Positions 24,130 to 37,400 of a DNA stretch of 64,000 nt are shown piece by piece (position 1 is the stretch's first letter; every line of letters begins with the position of its first letter). Under the pieces are notes generated by a model. That model was not told the DNA's origin. It did not search any database and saw only the letters and a program-made list of their open reading frames with translations. Origin of the DNA: Membranipora membranacea (lineage: Eukaryota > Bryozoa > Gymnolaemata > Cheilostomatida > Membraniporidae); contig OU612065.1 in NCBI GenBank assembly GCA_914767715.1, positions 29,822,001-29,886,000 on the forward strand. The letters are read 5' to 3'. The translations under genes and the position numbers were made by a program.

Positions 24130-27100
24130 TTCAGTCCCCAAGGCAGCAATAGGATCAGTGTACTACCTGTTTTAGAGCTTGGTTTGTCATAGCTTCCTCA
24201 ATATACGGAGATATGTCATCCTGAGTTTCTGGCATTTCAACACGAAAATTTTCCGTTTAATCCCCAACGTTTATTTCCCATTGGCATTCTATTCTCAATA
24301 ATTGTGCTGACTTATTCACCTTTTCCAGCTATAATTATAACAAGAGAGTTTTTATCGTGATACTTAGTATTTGGTGCAATAACTAGTCATCAGTTTCACA
24401 ACTGGTCTTGCAAATATTTACTTATCATTGTGAATCTTTATATCAGATCTTGTATTTTATACTTTTATTCTAATAAGGGAAATAAGATACAAAAATATCA
24501 CATTTTGTAATTTATTCTTACTGGGAGCTCCGTATAATAATGAGATGATAATTGCGTCTTAATTTTGATTCTGGTTATCGGTATACTTACAACTAATTTA
24601 AAACAAAAAAATTCATTATCACAGATTGTAGTAAGCGAATCTCTTTGGGTTTAAGTTTGAGGAATCTGTTAAGTGGTAGAGGAAGAACAACCAATACAGA
24701 TTTTTCTTATGATTACAGTCCTCAAGCAAAACTGTGACTGAAATGACTATGAAGGCGACTAACCTCTACTCTACTTCATTAAAAAGTTGAAAGAGGGAAA
24801 AAAAATAGTGGAGGAAATGCCAAAAAAGGACTCGTAGAATTAGACCCTGGTTCAAAACTGAATAAATAGGAGAAAAAGCAGTCTGAAATGTAATCTTTTG
24901 GTCGTAGTGAGCAAAATGTTGAGCTAACAATGTTTCGGTTGTGAAGAGTATTGTGAATAATATTTGGGCTTAAGCGCTGCCATGAAGAGTAGAACCTGAC
25001 GACATCTCTAAATCATCTAGAAAATATAAAAATATAAGTAGATTAGAGATAGCGGTAATGCGTCTTTCCTGATCAAATCAGTTCAGAGGGCATGTGCGCA
25101 CTTGCAATGCTCTCAAGATACATCTGTGGATTGGGATTTCTGATTTCTGATATTTTATCGTTGGTCGTCTGTAGTCCTTTCGAACAAAAATGAGATAAAA
25201 AGAGGATGGTCCTCGACAAAACTTCAGCGATAGCCACTATTTAGAAAGAATATCCAGTAATCGGAATTGCATTGATTCAACTCCCTCCCAGGAAAACGTT
25301 ATAGGACATTTAACAATGTGCATTCAAGTAAAAGATGTAGCAGCAGAGGATGCAAGGCGTCATCCCATGGTGCAACCAAGGAGAAAATTCCTATATGAGC
25401 AACTCAGTCCAATTCCTGTCCTAGAATATAATAATTACTATTGAGCCACAATGCACCAGGGTATGCAGAAAATAATTATTTTCATACTTGTTTCAAGTTC
25501 GGTAAGTTTTATTGTCACTATCACCATTTTATCAACATTCCTCAGTTATACCTGTTTCCGCCTGATTACGCAAAGCAATCAGCTACCATAATACAAAGCA
25601 CTGACAAGTTGACAATCAAGAAGGACCCAAAGGGCCTAAAATTAGAGGCTCTACCTAGCAACAAGCAAACTTTCTTATCTTGCTAATGAAAATGCTCAAT
25701 AGTTCATTGAAGAGTCACTGCTTGATGACCAAACTTTTACAAAGTCAGAGCACACATCAACTTACACCTTGACAGAGCAATATTTTCATTATGACAATAA
25801 TGACACCTATACTGACCTCATCAGGAACACTAAATTAAAGTTATTGGTTGGTAATGAGCTTTACTGGGTGGCAAACACAATCCTGACCCTGGTGATATCG
25901 ACAAGTCAGCCTGAAACCTTTAATTAAGTTTGAAGTCAGCGACTTTTGCCAAAGCCTTCAAGGTGGTCAGCGGCTGAACTATAATACAATTTATTATATT
26001 ATTATATTATTATCAATTAGCGTTGTGGCACGGCTGAAAGCATAAATTAGAAATCTTTCTAAATTGCAACAACTAGGAACTTGTATTATGTTTGTATGTC
26101 GCTGGCATAGATCTATTGGTTTTCCTCTGTGGCTCCATTAATTGAGCACCCATAAATTTTCAGGTAGTCTTAAATCATTAGGAGCCATTGACTGATATAA
26201 ACATTTTGAGTGGTATCATCCAATAAAAAGTTTTCTCTTCTGATAACATGATCCAGATACTGTTTTTTCCAACTGCAATGCATGTATACCTGTTATCTAA
26301 AACCTGCTAGCACCAACAACCATTTACCCAACCATCATGCAATATTAGTACAAAACCTCAGCGAAAGTCCTAGTTTTGCAAGCAACAACCACCAAGCACA
26401 ATAGCTGTGTCAACCCCATTTTCGTTGCATTTGAAGAAACCAAATCGCAATTGCGATTGCAATAACAGGACAAGACATAGAGAAGGCGACTTCCGCCAAT
26501 CAAATACCAAGTTTGATGAGGAAGGTTACCAAGACATGCACATTTCCTATCACCATATCCCCAGCATGAAAAGCCCGCAAGTGCAACCATTACCTATCAT
26601 TGCTGGAGGTTATACACTCTAATACTTCTGCAATAACAATAATTATCACGGTCATATAGGGCTTGTTCTCGCTATTCAAACCTGTAATCTTTACCTTTTA
26701 CTCCTACTAATGGCAAAACGATTAAAATCTGTTATCGTACGGAGAATAGAATGGCGTGTCCGTGTCTGTTTTGTGTTCTGTAGCTGTAGGAGCTGGCGTG
26801 TGGACTGTGAGATACCCAGTCAGGCATTGACACCTGGGGTGTTTTAAAAGTACAGTCAAATTGTGTTTAAGCATGAAAAACTAAATTGAAAAAATGTTTT
26901 TAGTTCAAACGATGGACATCCCTAAATGCACAACAAACATACAGATCTTAGGCTTCGCCAAACACGTTTTTCATGATGGGCGGGTTGGAGCACTGTTTTT
27001 ATATAATCGGTTAGTCTGGTATCTACATGATGTACCATAGTTGCTTCGAAAAGTGGACCTCATATCTGGATAAGTTGTGTGTGACAGAGATAGTAAGGGG

Positions 27101-27605
27101 TCATGAAACTCCTTAAATCATTTTGCAAGCTTTACATCCAGATATTTGTGAACAGTGAAGAGATTACGAGTTGTTGAGGGGAAATCAAACCCGCTTACAA
27201 ATTTATCTAATTTAGCTTCAGCAAAATAGCAGCTAAACTTTCTAGGCAAGGCTTCTAAAATTAAATACCACTTAAATTCATTATGTCTCAAATGATTTGT
27301 CGCATTGGTCCTTTGGGGGCCTGGAGCTCACTTTGATGTGCCTTGCTGGTCAAGTTAACAATTTTCACCATCGCCAAAAAATAATAGGTCAATGGTGCTA
27401 ATTTTCAACTCTACTATTCACTGTATAATGATCGAGGCAATGAGCTATTTCAACGATTGGGATGGGTTGGTGCAGAAACTAGAATTTGGTGAAAGGTGAC
27501 TCCAAATTCTAAATAAGATAAGTCTAACATGTAAGTGAAATAGACCGGCGCTAAAACTAATATTGTCTATTCACAATTTATATACACTAGAGGAGAGAAT
27601 TTATA
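24130..27605. other. Gene-free intergenic region
   Basis: No conserved reading frame, RNA gene or clear transposon was recognised. Short open frames (25441-25686, 26345-26622) lack family resemblance and splice context. An AT-rich trinucleotide-like patch lies at 25985-26010. Confidence 0.55.
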
Positions 27606-27607
27606 CG

Positions 27608-27751
27608 CTAGAGTTTAGTTTGGCTAGTTTCAGTTTGGCTAACTTTAGTTTGGCTAGTTTTAGTTTGGCTAGTTTTAGTTTGGCTAGTTTTAATTTGGCT
27701 AGTTTTAGTTTGGCTAGTTTTAGTTTGGCTAGTTTTAGTTTGGCTAGTTTT
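27608..27751. repeat. 15-bp minisatellite, 9 copies
   Basis: The unit is TAGTTTGGCTAGTTT. Nine tandem copies differ by a few substitutions (one AACT and one AATT variant). Because 15 is a multiple of 3, the array is open on both strands (SLASF repeats on +, KTSQT repeats on -), which is not evidence of coding. The flanks match a single-copy arrangement near 59500 (see findings). Confidence 0.9.
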
Positions 27752-28360
27752 GGGGTAACATAATGTTAGCCAGCATAAATCTTCACTGTCCATAGTGGTA
27801 TTTTTAAAATATAAATTGGTTGAGCACTTTTCAGCGAGCCGCGGATTTTACAATTTCAAGCCTGCGGGACATGACATGACTGTGAAGACTTCTCAAGAAT
27901 AAATATATACTTAAATTCATTAAATATGGTATGGGTATTTCTATCAAAATGTATCAGTGATTTGTTTAAGTTCAAGACCCCTGGCAGGTCTGAATTAAAT
28001 ATGCGATAACGATTTTGCAAAATTCTAATTTGAGACCCCCCTGAGCCTTGGGCCATCTCCGCATGATATCCTCACTCTGGGATTGATTTCTACCATTGAT
28101 TTAGGTACATTGTGTATCCATATGACATAATGTATCAAATAATGCGCTGATTTGCTCCGATTATTTAGCGAAAATATGAACATGCATATGAACATGCTAG
28201 CAGTGAACTCATTTAGAGTTTTATAGCAGCTTGTTATTGGAGAAGCGACTGAACTATTTCTATTATCAGACCGCCTGCGGCCCTGGTCAGATATCAGGCA
28301 TAGTTTAGCTATATTAAGAAAAAGGTCAGGAGCTATTAATTTAGAGATAAAGCAGTTACG

Positions 28361-28366
28361 TTTATT
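28361..28366 (-). promoter_or_regulatory. Polyadenylation signal of the class III GLUT gene
   Basis: AATAAA on the minus strand, 118 nt downstream of the SLC2 stop codon at 28484. Confidence 0.55.
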
Positions 28367-28483
28367 TTTCCTTTCAAAATTCTGAGAATTTGACATTTCA
28401 TGCATGCGTTCAAAATATTACCGCAACTATTTTAAGTTTTGATGATTATCAGATATTTTCTCAATAAATACTCTAGTTATGTT

Positions 28484-31400
28484 TTAACTGCATATATAAA
28501 CTGAATGGTTGATTGACACTCGCCTTTTCCTAATAGCTTGAGTTCTTACCTGTTCTGAACTAGATACACCGTGAAGAATTGAATGATTGACTGGCTCTAA
28601 GGCTATAGCATTTGACAGGGGCTCGTAACTTCCAGTACGTTGTGCCATTTTGCATTCACAACAGCAAAATAGCTTGCTGACATTCTGGTTTATTTCTTGT
28701 GATAATGTCCTGGAAAAAATGAAAGAAAACATTGTCATGAGCATGGCTCTGATGAATATTTTAATTGTTATTAGATTTAAACTATCTGGTGCTACGGTTA
28801 TACAGGCACGATAAAAATTCTCCATTGATAACTTAAATATTTATTTCATAAAGAAAGAAAGCCTAATTTTGCAGAGGTGATTGGCAATACTAAATTTGTC
28901 TCAGTATGAATTGGCTTGCTTGTTAGTGCAGTGTTGGCTTCGTTGATGGTAGTAAAAATATGACCATATATAAGTTCTATCTGGCAATTTTGTTTGGAAA
29001 TAGATTAATAGCATAATCAGCAAGAACAAAACAGTCCATTAATAATCATAAAAAACCTATTCATGGATCAATTTTTAATCAAGAAAAATACAAAATATAT
29101 TAATACAATAAAGATACCAAGAAGTGTTGCTGTCTTCAGCAGCTCAATGGACTAATTAATTATTGATGAGCATAGTGCTTGTTTTGATAAAGAAGTGACT
29201 CTTTTGACTCATCGAGGTAAGAGAATATCAATAAGCGCACACAGGAAGCTAGATTTGAAGAGATTTTATACAGATATATAAGTGTCAGAGAGTAAATTGG
29301 TCTAGTCTGCCTGCCAATAACACTCCTAGAGCCATCATTAGAATGACGCTTTTATTGGGGAAAAAGTATAGATTTTGTTCTAGTAGCTATATTGATCCTT
29401 GCTAAGATAAACAGCTCAATTTCCAACCCTTGTTCAAATCATATGATCAGAATAAATCAACGCAGCTGACCAAGTATATTTTTCAAATTTCAGGCCATGT
29501 TGTTATGGCATGCATCCTTCCCCAGCCGAGGGGTCAGTGTGATTCATAGCCATACACAATTTTATAATAAGTATTACATCATACGATGTATATATATATA
29601 TATATATATATATTTACACTGTATAATACTATCATTATAATATGAAATGTAATATAGGCTATGGTGATAATATTATGAGTAATCTAGGCTGAATGTGCAT
29701 ATGTATATATATATATACATATAAAGATACATATGTATATATATTCATATACATATGTATATGAATATAGCTATATACGTGGATATGCATATGTTTATAT
29801 ATATGCACATACTGAGAGACTTACATGGTACTTATAGAGGTATTTATTTCTTCTAAAGTTCTGCCTTTAGTCTCAGGGACGAGTAAAACTATGAACACAA
29901 CGCCGAGAAGACACGCCACACAATAAGTTATAAAAGTCATGGATATCCCCACTGTGTCTGTAATTAAAAGATGACATAGATTATAAAAAATTCTAGGATG
30001 ATGAGTCAAACCGTTAGTGCAAAATGGCGATGTCAATAATTCTTAGCTAATAGAGTGTGTTCTAAGCCCTGAGAGAATTTTTTTTTGTATTTTACTTTAT
30101 TTTGACCGATCAATGTCCATATCAGACAAATCAGACCATGTCAACAAAAGAATGAAGGATTAAGAAAAATTTACAGAATTATGATGAATATCTCGGTGAA
30201 TAGTGGTACTGATTTGAATTTGTCCCCCTTGTATGTGCCTTTTTTTATATTAGAGTGATAAAGGTGATCAACACAAATTTCAAACCATATCAACGCTTGG
30301 GAACAAAAATATTTTTGGCGATGAGCACTTATACTGGAATATCCGCGCATCAAAATTCAAAACCATCGAATAAGACACTAGTTCGGAAATGAAACATAAC
30401 CAACATTATTTTATTTCTTACCTTCCCACGCGTGAATTACGTAGCTTGGTACTGGGAGACCATTTAGACCCCCCAGGACCGGTTCCTGGGAAATATTTGA
30501 GCTGGGCTTCACCGAGCATCAAGTGTGCTCTAAGCCCCGAATTTTAATAAATAACACCCACTGAATTATACTCTTCTCATGGAACAGAAATATCAGGATG
30601 GCCTTATACAGTAAGAACGCTTATCTGACATTGATCTGATTGGCTGTCCTTACTAGCACATATAACATAGCCTGAGAAGTTATATGGGGTCAAACACTGC
30701 AAACAGTAATAAAATGCCTTCCATGTCGTTGATTCGGGTTTTCCTAGAATGCTACTAGGGACTGGCTTTTTTTGCGAGCCCTTTGTTTGGCAAAAGAAAG
30801 CTAATGATGATATTCCAGATATGGAATTCAATCAACCTTTGAAAGCTCCCCCATTGCACTTAAAGACTCACACATGTATGCATGTTTCTGAATTTTTCCG
30901 AGAAAGTTGAAGTTGTTACTTACCCACATAACTTAAAAATGTGAAGGAGACTAGAACGTTGACTATCCAGTTAACAGCACCAGTAAGTGATACGGCCCGA
31001 CCCTTAACTGAAGATGGGAATATCTCACTACATACCAGCCAAGTTACTACAATGAGATAACTATAATAAATACATATTTAAATTGCAAGAGGTTTGAAAA
31101 AACCCCAAATTTTCATGAGTTAAAACAGAATTAGGTAACAGTTTGCAGACCAGTGATATATCTGATTTGTCTGCCCAAGAAGTGTGAATGGGCAACTCCC
31201 CATCGTACATGTGTGAAAAGATGCCAGCTGCTTGATATACAAATATTCTTAGGTGCTGATCGGTCCCTAACCTTCCATGAACATGAGGTTTATGGTCTTG
31301 ACATTGACGAAGGCCATCATAAATAGGCAAGTAAACTGTACAGAAATTTTAATATGTTTTCTGAGAGCAGCAAATAATCAAATGCATAAATTAATTTCCC

Positions 31401-34400
31401 CTACTCTATGTGTTCATTTTAACAACTTTTCTTATACTGTACAAATGGGAAAGGGAGTATTATAGCGTGATAATTGCAAATAAGTTTCAAATTATCTTTT
31501 TTAAATTCATTTTAAATATTAATAAGTAATAATGAGATATTTTACCAGGCCCATATCCAATGCTATATGCTGCAGTATAAACCATCATTGCTGCGAGAGT
31601 CACTGCTTTCGCTATAGGACCCGCGCCATGATTCGGTGTATAGGTGAGCGTATCATTGCCCAAGAATATCTCTACTGAAGTTTGGTTTGTATATGAAGGA
31701 CAAGTGTCTCTAGAAAAGAAATTACATGTGCAATGAAATGAAAGAACATTTAATCATAGGGAATGGCTGAACCTTATAGGAATTTAGCTAAAACTTTTTT
31801 AAACAAATACTTTGTTTGCATTGACTAATGTCCTATATATACCAACATGGTGTAAAGTAGTCCATTAGGTGTATGGATGAAATATGCTGTTGAATAACAC
31901 CTTATTCCCCCTCTCACTCACCAGTCATCACACGTGTATGATTTAAGTATAACTTCTGTCAGAGAGGATTGTACTTACCGCACAGCGTTGTCGTCAAAGT
32001 GATGGGTTACGAAAGCCATAACAAACAATGATACAGCCATTAATAAGCATCCAGATATCAACAGAGTCTTGCGACCCACCCTGTCCACCAATAGTATGCT
32101 GAGGAACACAGCTACCACCTAGAGAAAGTTAAGGTTGTATAAAGGTGTGCTAAGGTGTCAAGGTCAAAGCAATGTTGCAAGAAAAGGTATGTAGAGTTTT
32201 GTTGACACTTTCATCAAACCAGCCAAAGGTTAAAGTTGTTAAGCAGTTGAGGTCTTACCAATATTTGCCAACCTATACGAATTTGCTCTATTGTGAATTG
32301 TTACGGCAACACAAGTCAAGGTCGCACAGCCCTATACACAGACAGAGACAATCAATTATGGGCTGATCAACTAATTCATGATGACACGACAGAAATTCAA
32401 AACATTTTGATGACAGTTAGAATGAGCACATGCAGTCACAAAATAAGTTCTAAGCATCTACCCCACTGAATTCGAGATACCACTATATGTATAATTATGT
32501 ATCTCTGTTTGTTATCACACATGCACTATGATATCACATAATCATTGTAGCAAACAGTCTGAGACTTTGCTGATTTCTCAAAATCAAAGCCATCAACACA
32601 ATCAATGAACACAAAACAACCATCTTGTTATAGCTTGACAAGAGAAGCATTGCAGTTCATCTCTGAAGGAAGGTGGACAAGATCAACTAAAGCCTATCTA
32701 TATGATTTCCGGACATCATATTGAAGCATGTGTGTTATATATCCTATTAATAAGGCATAGTAAAGGCAATACATTATGCAATTATCAGAGATTTCCCCAG
32801 GAGACTATACCAATGCCCAAGTATAAGAGTTTGAGGTGATCTCCTTGGTAAAAGTGTAGGTATGTTCTCAACAAGCCCTATTGAGGAGTTGTCTACTATC
32901 TTAATATAGATCATAATAAGTATTTCTACCATTTATATACTATATAATATTCTATAGTATAATATAGTATATAATAACTGTATGATTTCTATAGCAGAGG
33001 ATAACTCAAGAAGATCTAAACAATAACTCCCTGGGAGTTCAATGATCTAACAGAGGACTGACAACTACGCAAGCTACACATATGTATTCATCCCACCTAT
33101 ACTTCCAGTGCACACATCATGCACAACCATAGACTTAATAATTATTTATTATTAAGTCTATGTACACAACACACATTCAATCTAGATTGTATGCACCGGG
33201 AGCATTTTCTCATTGACTGATCAATCAAAGGCTGGACCTGCCGAGTGAAATTGCTCCTAATGCTAGCAAAACAGATCAGTTTTTATCTGACTTTTACCCA
33301 TGCTTTTGTTTGTCTTGCTGTAACCAAAACATAGACCCGGGTAGTTTAATGGCTGGACATCATGATGAAAATGTGACACACAAAATGCTAAAATGTGAAT
33401 GCCAGGTATGTATTTATACCGGAGTAGTTGCTTGCAGTAAACATATTACACCAGAATGATCAGCTAACAGATGAAAGCTTCAGCTGTGCATGAGAATATT
33501 TAGGTGAGTTTGAAAGCCAAAGCATACTAGATAGCTTAGCCTGAGAGTCTAAGTTGTGTGAAGGGGGAGCAACAACTCCTCATTAATGCCTCTTGCACAC
33601 TCAGGCTATGCTATCATGGTGGTCTAGTTTCTAATCATACCTTTGTCACTCCAGCCCATATAGTAGCTAAGGTCGCAGACTCATCAGATTCATATCCGAC
33701 TTGTTGCAGTATAACAGGTGCGTAATACAAAACACTCGGCAACCCAGAACACTGTCACAAAAATAAATAATAATTCAACCAAGATCTACTTTCTTTCTAC
33801 AAAGGCAAGTTTCGGGAGTATCCCTCCCCACAACATTTGAGGTCCTGATCTGCTCAAGCTAATGAATGATTGATGGAGCAGCCAGGGGGTCTTTCAATTA
33901 GAAAAATTGATGTTTTTTAACTTTTCACTATCACTTCGCTCTAAATTATTGTTCAATTTTGTTCTCAATTCGTTCGCGCAAAGTGTAGGCCTATATAGTT
34001 CCATCTATGAGTGAGCAAGTTGGGGACAAGACCCCTAGCAGCTCTCACTCACTTACTGACTGAGTGCGTGATCAGAAGATGATTTTGGCTGCTTTTAATT
34101 GAAAGACCCCCAGGCACTTCATAAGTCCGTATTGATTCATTTGCTTGGAGATACATTGCCTTGTCATCTTTAGCTGACCGACTTTTGGATACCTAAACCA
34201 GCTGCAGATAATTCAACACCCAGCAGCTTTTTTGACAAGCCCAGTTATGTAAGACAACCCACCAGGTATGAGTACTATCCTTTCATACTATTTACAATAA
34301 ACCCTATCATTATATCAAGGACCTGTGTTACGATCAGTGATGTATAGAGGAAATATCATAATCAACCCATGCCTACAGACTTAACAAGCAAGTGGAATTC

Positions 34401-37400
34401 AATGACGCTTTGATACTAGGATCTCGCTTTCTGGATAATGTGCTCTGTGCTTTTGCAAGAAGAGTGGTACTATGGACATAGGTAACAACGTGAAATATCC
34501 GTGATTTTACCCACAAAGTAACATTTTATTTGTGATTATAGCTCATTATCCAGAAATGATGCTGGTAACTGTAGAAAGTAAAAGGCTGGCTACCAATTTG
34601 TAGATGTAGACTCACCTGTTGGAATAATACTAAGCCCATCCCTATTGAAAGTCTATAAAACATGGCGTTCTTGAAAGAGAATATTTCTCGCCATCCCATA
34701 TGCTACAACAAGAAATGTGCAAAGGGTGAAAGCAATTAGCCTTATGGTTCTTACCATGTGGTAATGTCAGCCATGTGAATGATAAGGACAAAGGACACAT
34801 GAAAGCTACACATACACATAAAAGCCGGGGGCGGTCCGACGGAGAGCAAGAATTTGGGGGGCTCAAATTTCGAACAAGCATGTGCAGACAAAAAATCATT
34901 AATTTTCTTTTAACAAAACAAGGCGTGAATAATAATTATGACCAGCAATCTGATAGAGTTTCAGATTCTTGCATAATTATGATCAATCACTCCAAGAATA
35001 TGTGTGACGGCACTTAATCAGTGTGCCAATCACAAAGTGGTGAAGATAAGACAATATTCTTATGGGTATGCGTGCATAACGTATGTATTTACTCTTTCAG
35101 TTAATACCAACTAAACAAGTTAAAAACCATCTCTTTATATAGCAAACAAAAAGGATATGAAAATAGGATATCATGTGATATTCATTAAATTATAAAAAGC
35201 AGGCAATAGTAAAGCGATTAATAATAGACAGTTTTCTGAGCTCTGATTTATGCCTCAATTTGGAGTTGTCCTCTCTCCAGTTTGGTACTTTTAACCCACG
35301 CCTCATAGGGAAAAAGCTGAAAGAGGGTTTTCTTGAAAACCGCTTATGTTAGGATAATTGATTTTTGATTCAGAATCCGCACCATTGAAAACCCTGTGAG
35401 ACAGGGTTTCCAAATCATTGGAGGCTTGAATGTTGATAAATCTTAATTTTAGTGACGAAATTCAAGAAAAATTCTACCGAATGGTCCGCAAAACTGGCAG
35501 AATGAAGAGGGGCAAAAGTCTGGGGCGCTCAGACTAAGTGACAGCCAGATGGTTCTTGATACGTGATAGGTGATGGCTGTCACGTATGTACAGAAAGTCA
35601 ACCAACAATTGAAACATACATGTATCTCAAAATTATATCAACATCGGAGCAGTAGGTATTGATTTTTTAAAATGAGACCCAAAGTGGAAGGGAGGTCAAT
35701 GGAATAAGCATAATATATATACTTTATACATATATATTAAAATATCATAATTGGAGATAATCAGAGATTGTTCTTACCTTCTCAAGCTTACAGCTACGCT
35801 GCAATGCAGCCAGCTCCTGTTCTGCCAGCTGTGAATTACCTCTCAACTTAGTCAAGACCTTCAATGCCTACAAAACCACAATGTGTAAGATAAGTGATAT
35901 CTACTCCCATCTTATAATAGGTCTGTAGTACAGAAAAAGTGGTAGGGGAGGCAAAAGACCGAGGCGAGCCCAAAGCTTCACCAGTAACCTCCTCCCGGAG
36001 CAATTCAAGCCCTATAATAAGCATATGGAAATCCCAGAGGAGCTGATTCTGACATATATTATTCAATTTGAGTGTTTTTATGCCACTGTATTTAGCTTTC
36101 TAGGGGAGGCCGTGCCTCCCTGCCTCCCCTAGAGCTACCGCCCTTATTATAAGGGCGGTGGAGTGTATTCTTTGTTTAAATGCCAGTAGAACCAATCAGT
36201 GAAAGCATTATCTGCAGATTGATCACTACATTGTTTACGAACAAAATTGAGATGAAATTTCTAGCTTGAACCATTTGCAACTGTACTTAACAGGATAAGA
36301 TGTGCAGCTCAATTCAAAACTTTGAATTCAATAAGATTCATTCATTATCAGTAAGTGATAATGTTAATCAAAATCTGTACATGAACTTTGGCGTGATAAG
36401 TTAATCAAGATAGCGAGAGAGCTGACATCAGGTAAGTAGCGCATAAACTACACCAAGGAAAAACATCTGCCATCCAAAAACCAATACATGCATCGAGCAC
36501 CAGTTCTTGCTGACGCTGTTCGGCTGCTCATGATAGGTTTAGTCTCCTAGGTCAATGGGTACTAAATATCACTGCACTCTGATATCACAGCATTACCCTT
36601 GTAATATTAGCTAGATTAAGGTTGATTTAATTATAGCTAGCATAAATTTTGCTAGCTAAGGTGGGAATTTATGACAAGAAAATTTCCCGAGCAAATGTTA
36701 GCTACTAGCCATAACTATCTCTATTTCAAATCTGTGCTTATTGGTGGGAGTTTCCTCATACAAACACTTCACTCCTCTGCTATCCCTCGATAAAGACAAT
36801 ACAAACTTACCTCTTCATCTTGATTCCTGATCACGAGGTATCTGGGAGATTTTGGTATAAAAAATAAAGCTATGCACTGTATTAAAGCTAAAACGCCTGA
36901 GATTCCAAACATCACCCTCCTAAAAAAATAGAAACAGACAAACAAATCCATTAAGACGATAAGAATATCACGTTACGCCTTTATCTAAACTATTCCCGTA
37001 TAAAAAGTTCTGACAACAACTTACATAATGTCTTTCTATTTATCTTTATCATATTTCTGACATGGCATGATAAAATATATTTCTGTTTATCATAATCTTG
37101 ATACAAGTGAAATGATTTGAGTATTTCAGTTCTATTATCCTTAAATTCCATCATATCTTCGGAACATTGAGTCATAGTTTATGCTTTCAGTAAGTTCCTA
37201 TAAATTACCACAAATGCGTCAACCATAAACATATAAATACGTATTTATATGTTTATGGCGTCAACTAGGCAATATGAATAAGGCTATCCAATATGCATAC
37301 AAAAATAGGATTTAAATTCATTGGGTTATTATTAACTTATTTTACCACGATGCCCAGGATTCCCAGGATTATCCATGTGAGTCTTTTTCTAATATTGATT

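Noticed and set aside
27563-27793. Overlapping open frames encoding SLASF and KTSQT repeat proteins
   Set aside because: They arise because the 15-bp minisatellite unit is a multiple of three. No domain or splice context supports them, and the same repeat occurs elsewhere noncoding.
30420-30500. Additional SLC2 exon around a CCAGGACCGGTTCCTGG palindrome
   Set aside because: The flanking exons (30924-31046 and 29825-29957) already join in phase, and the segment has no transporter similarity.
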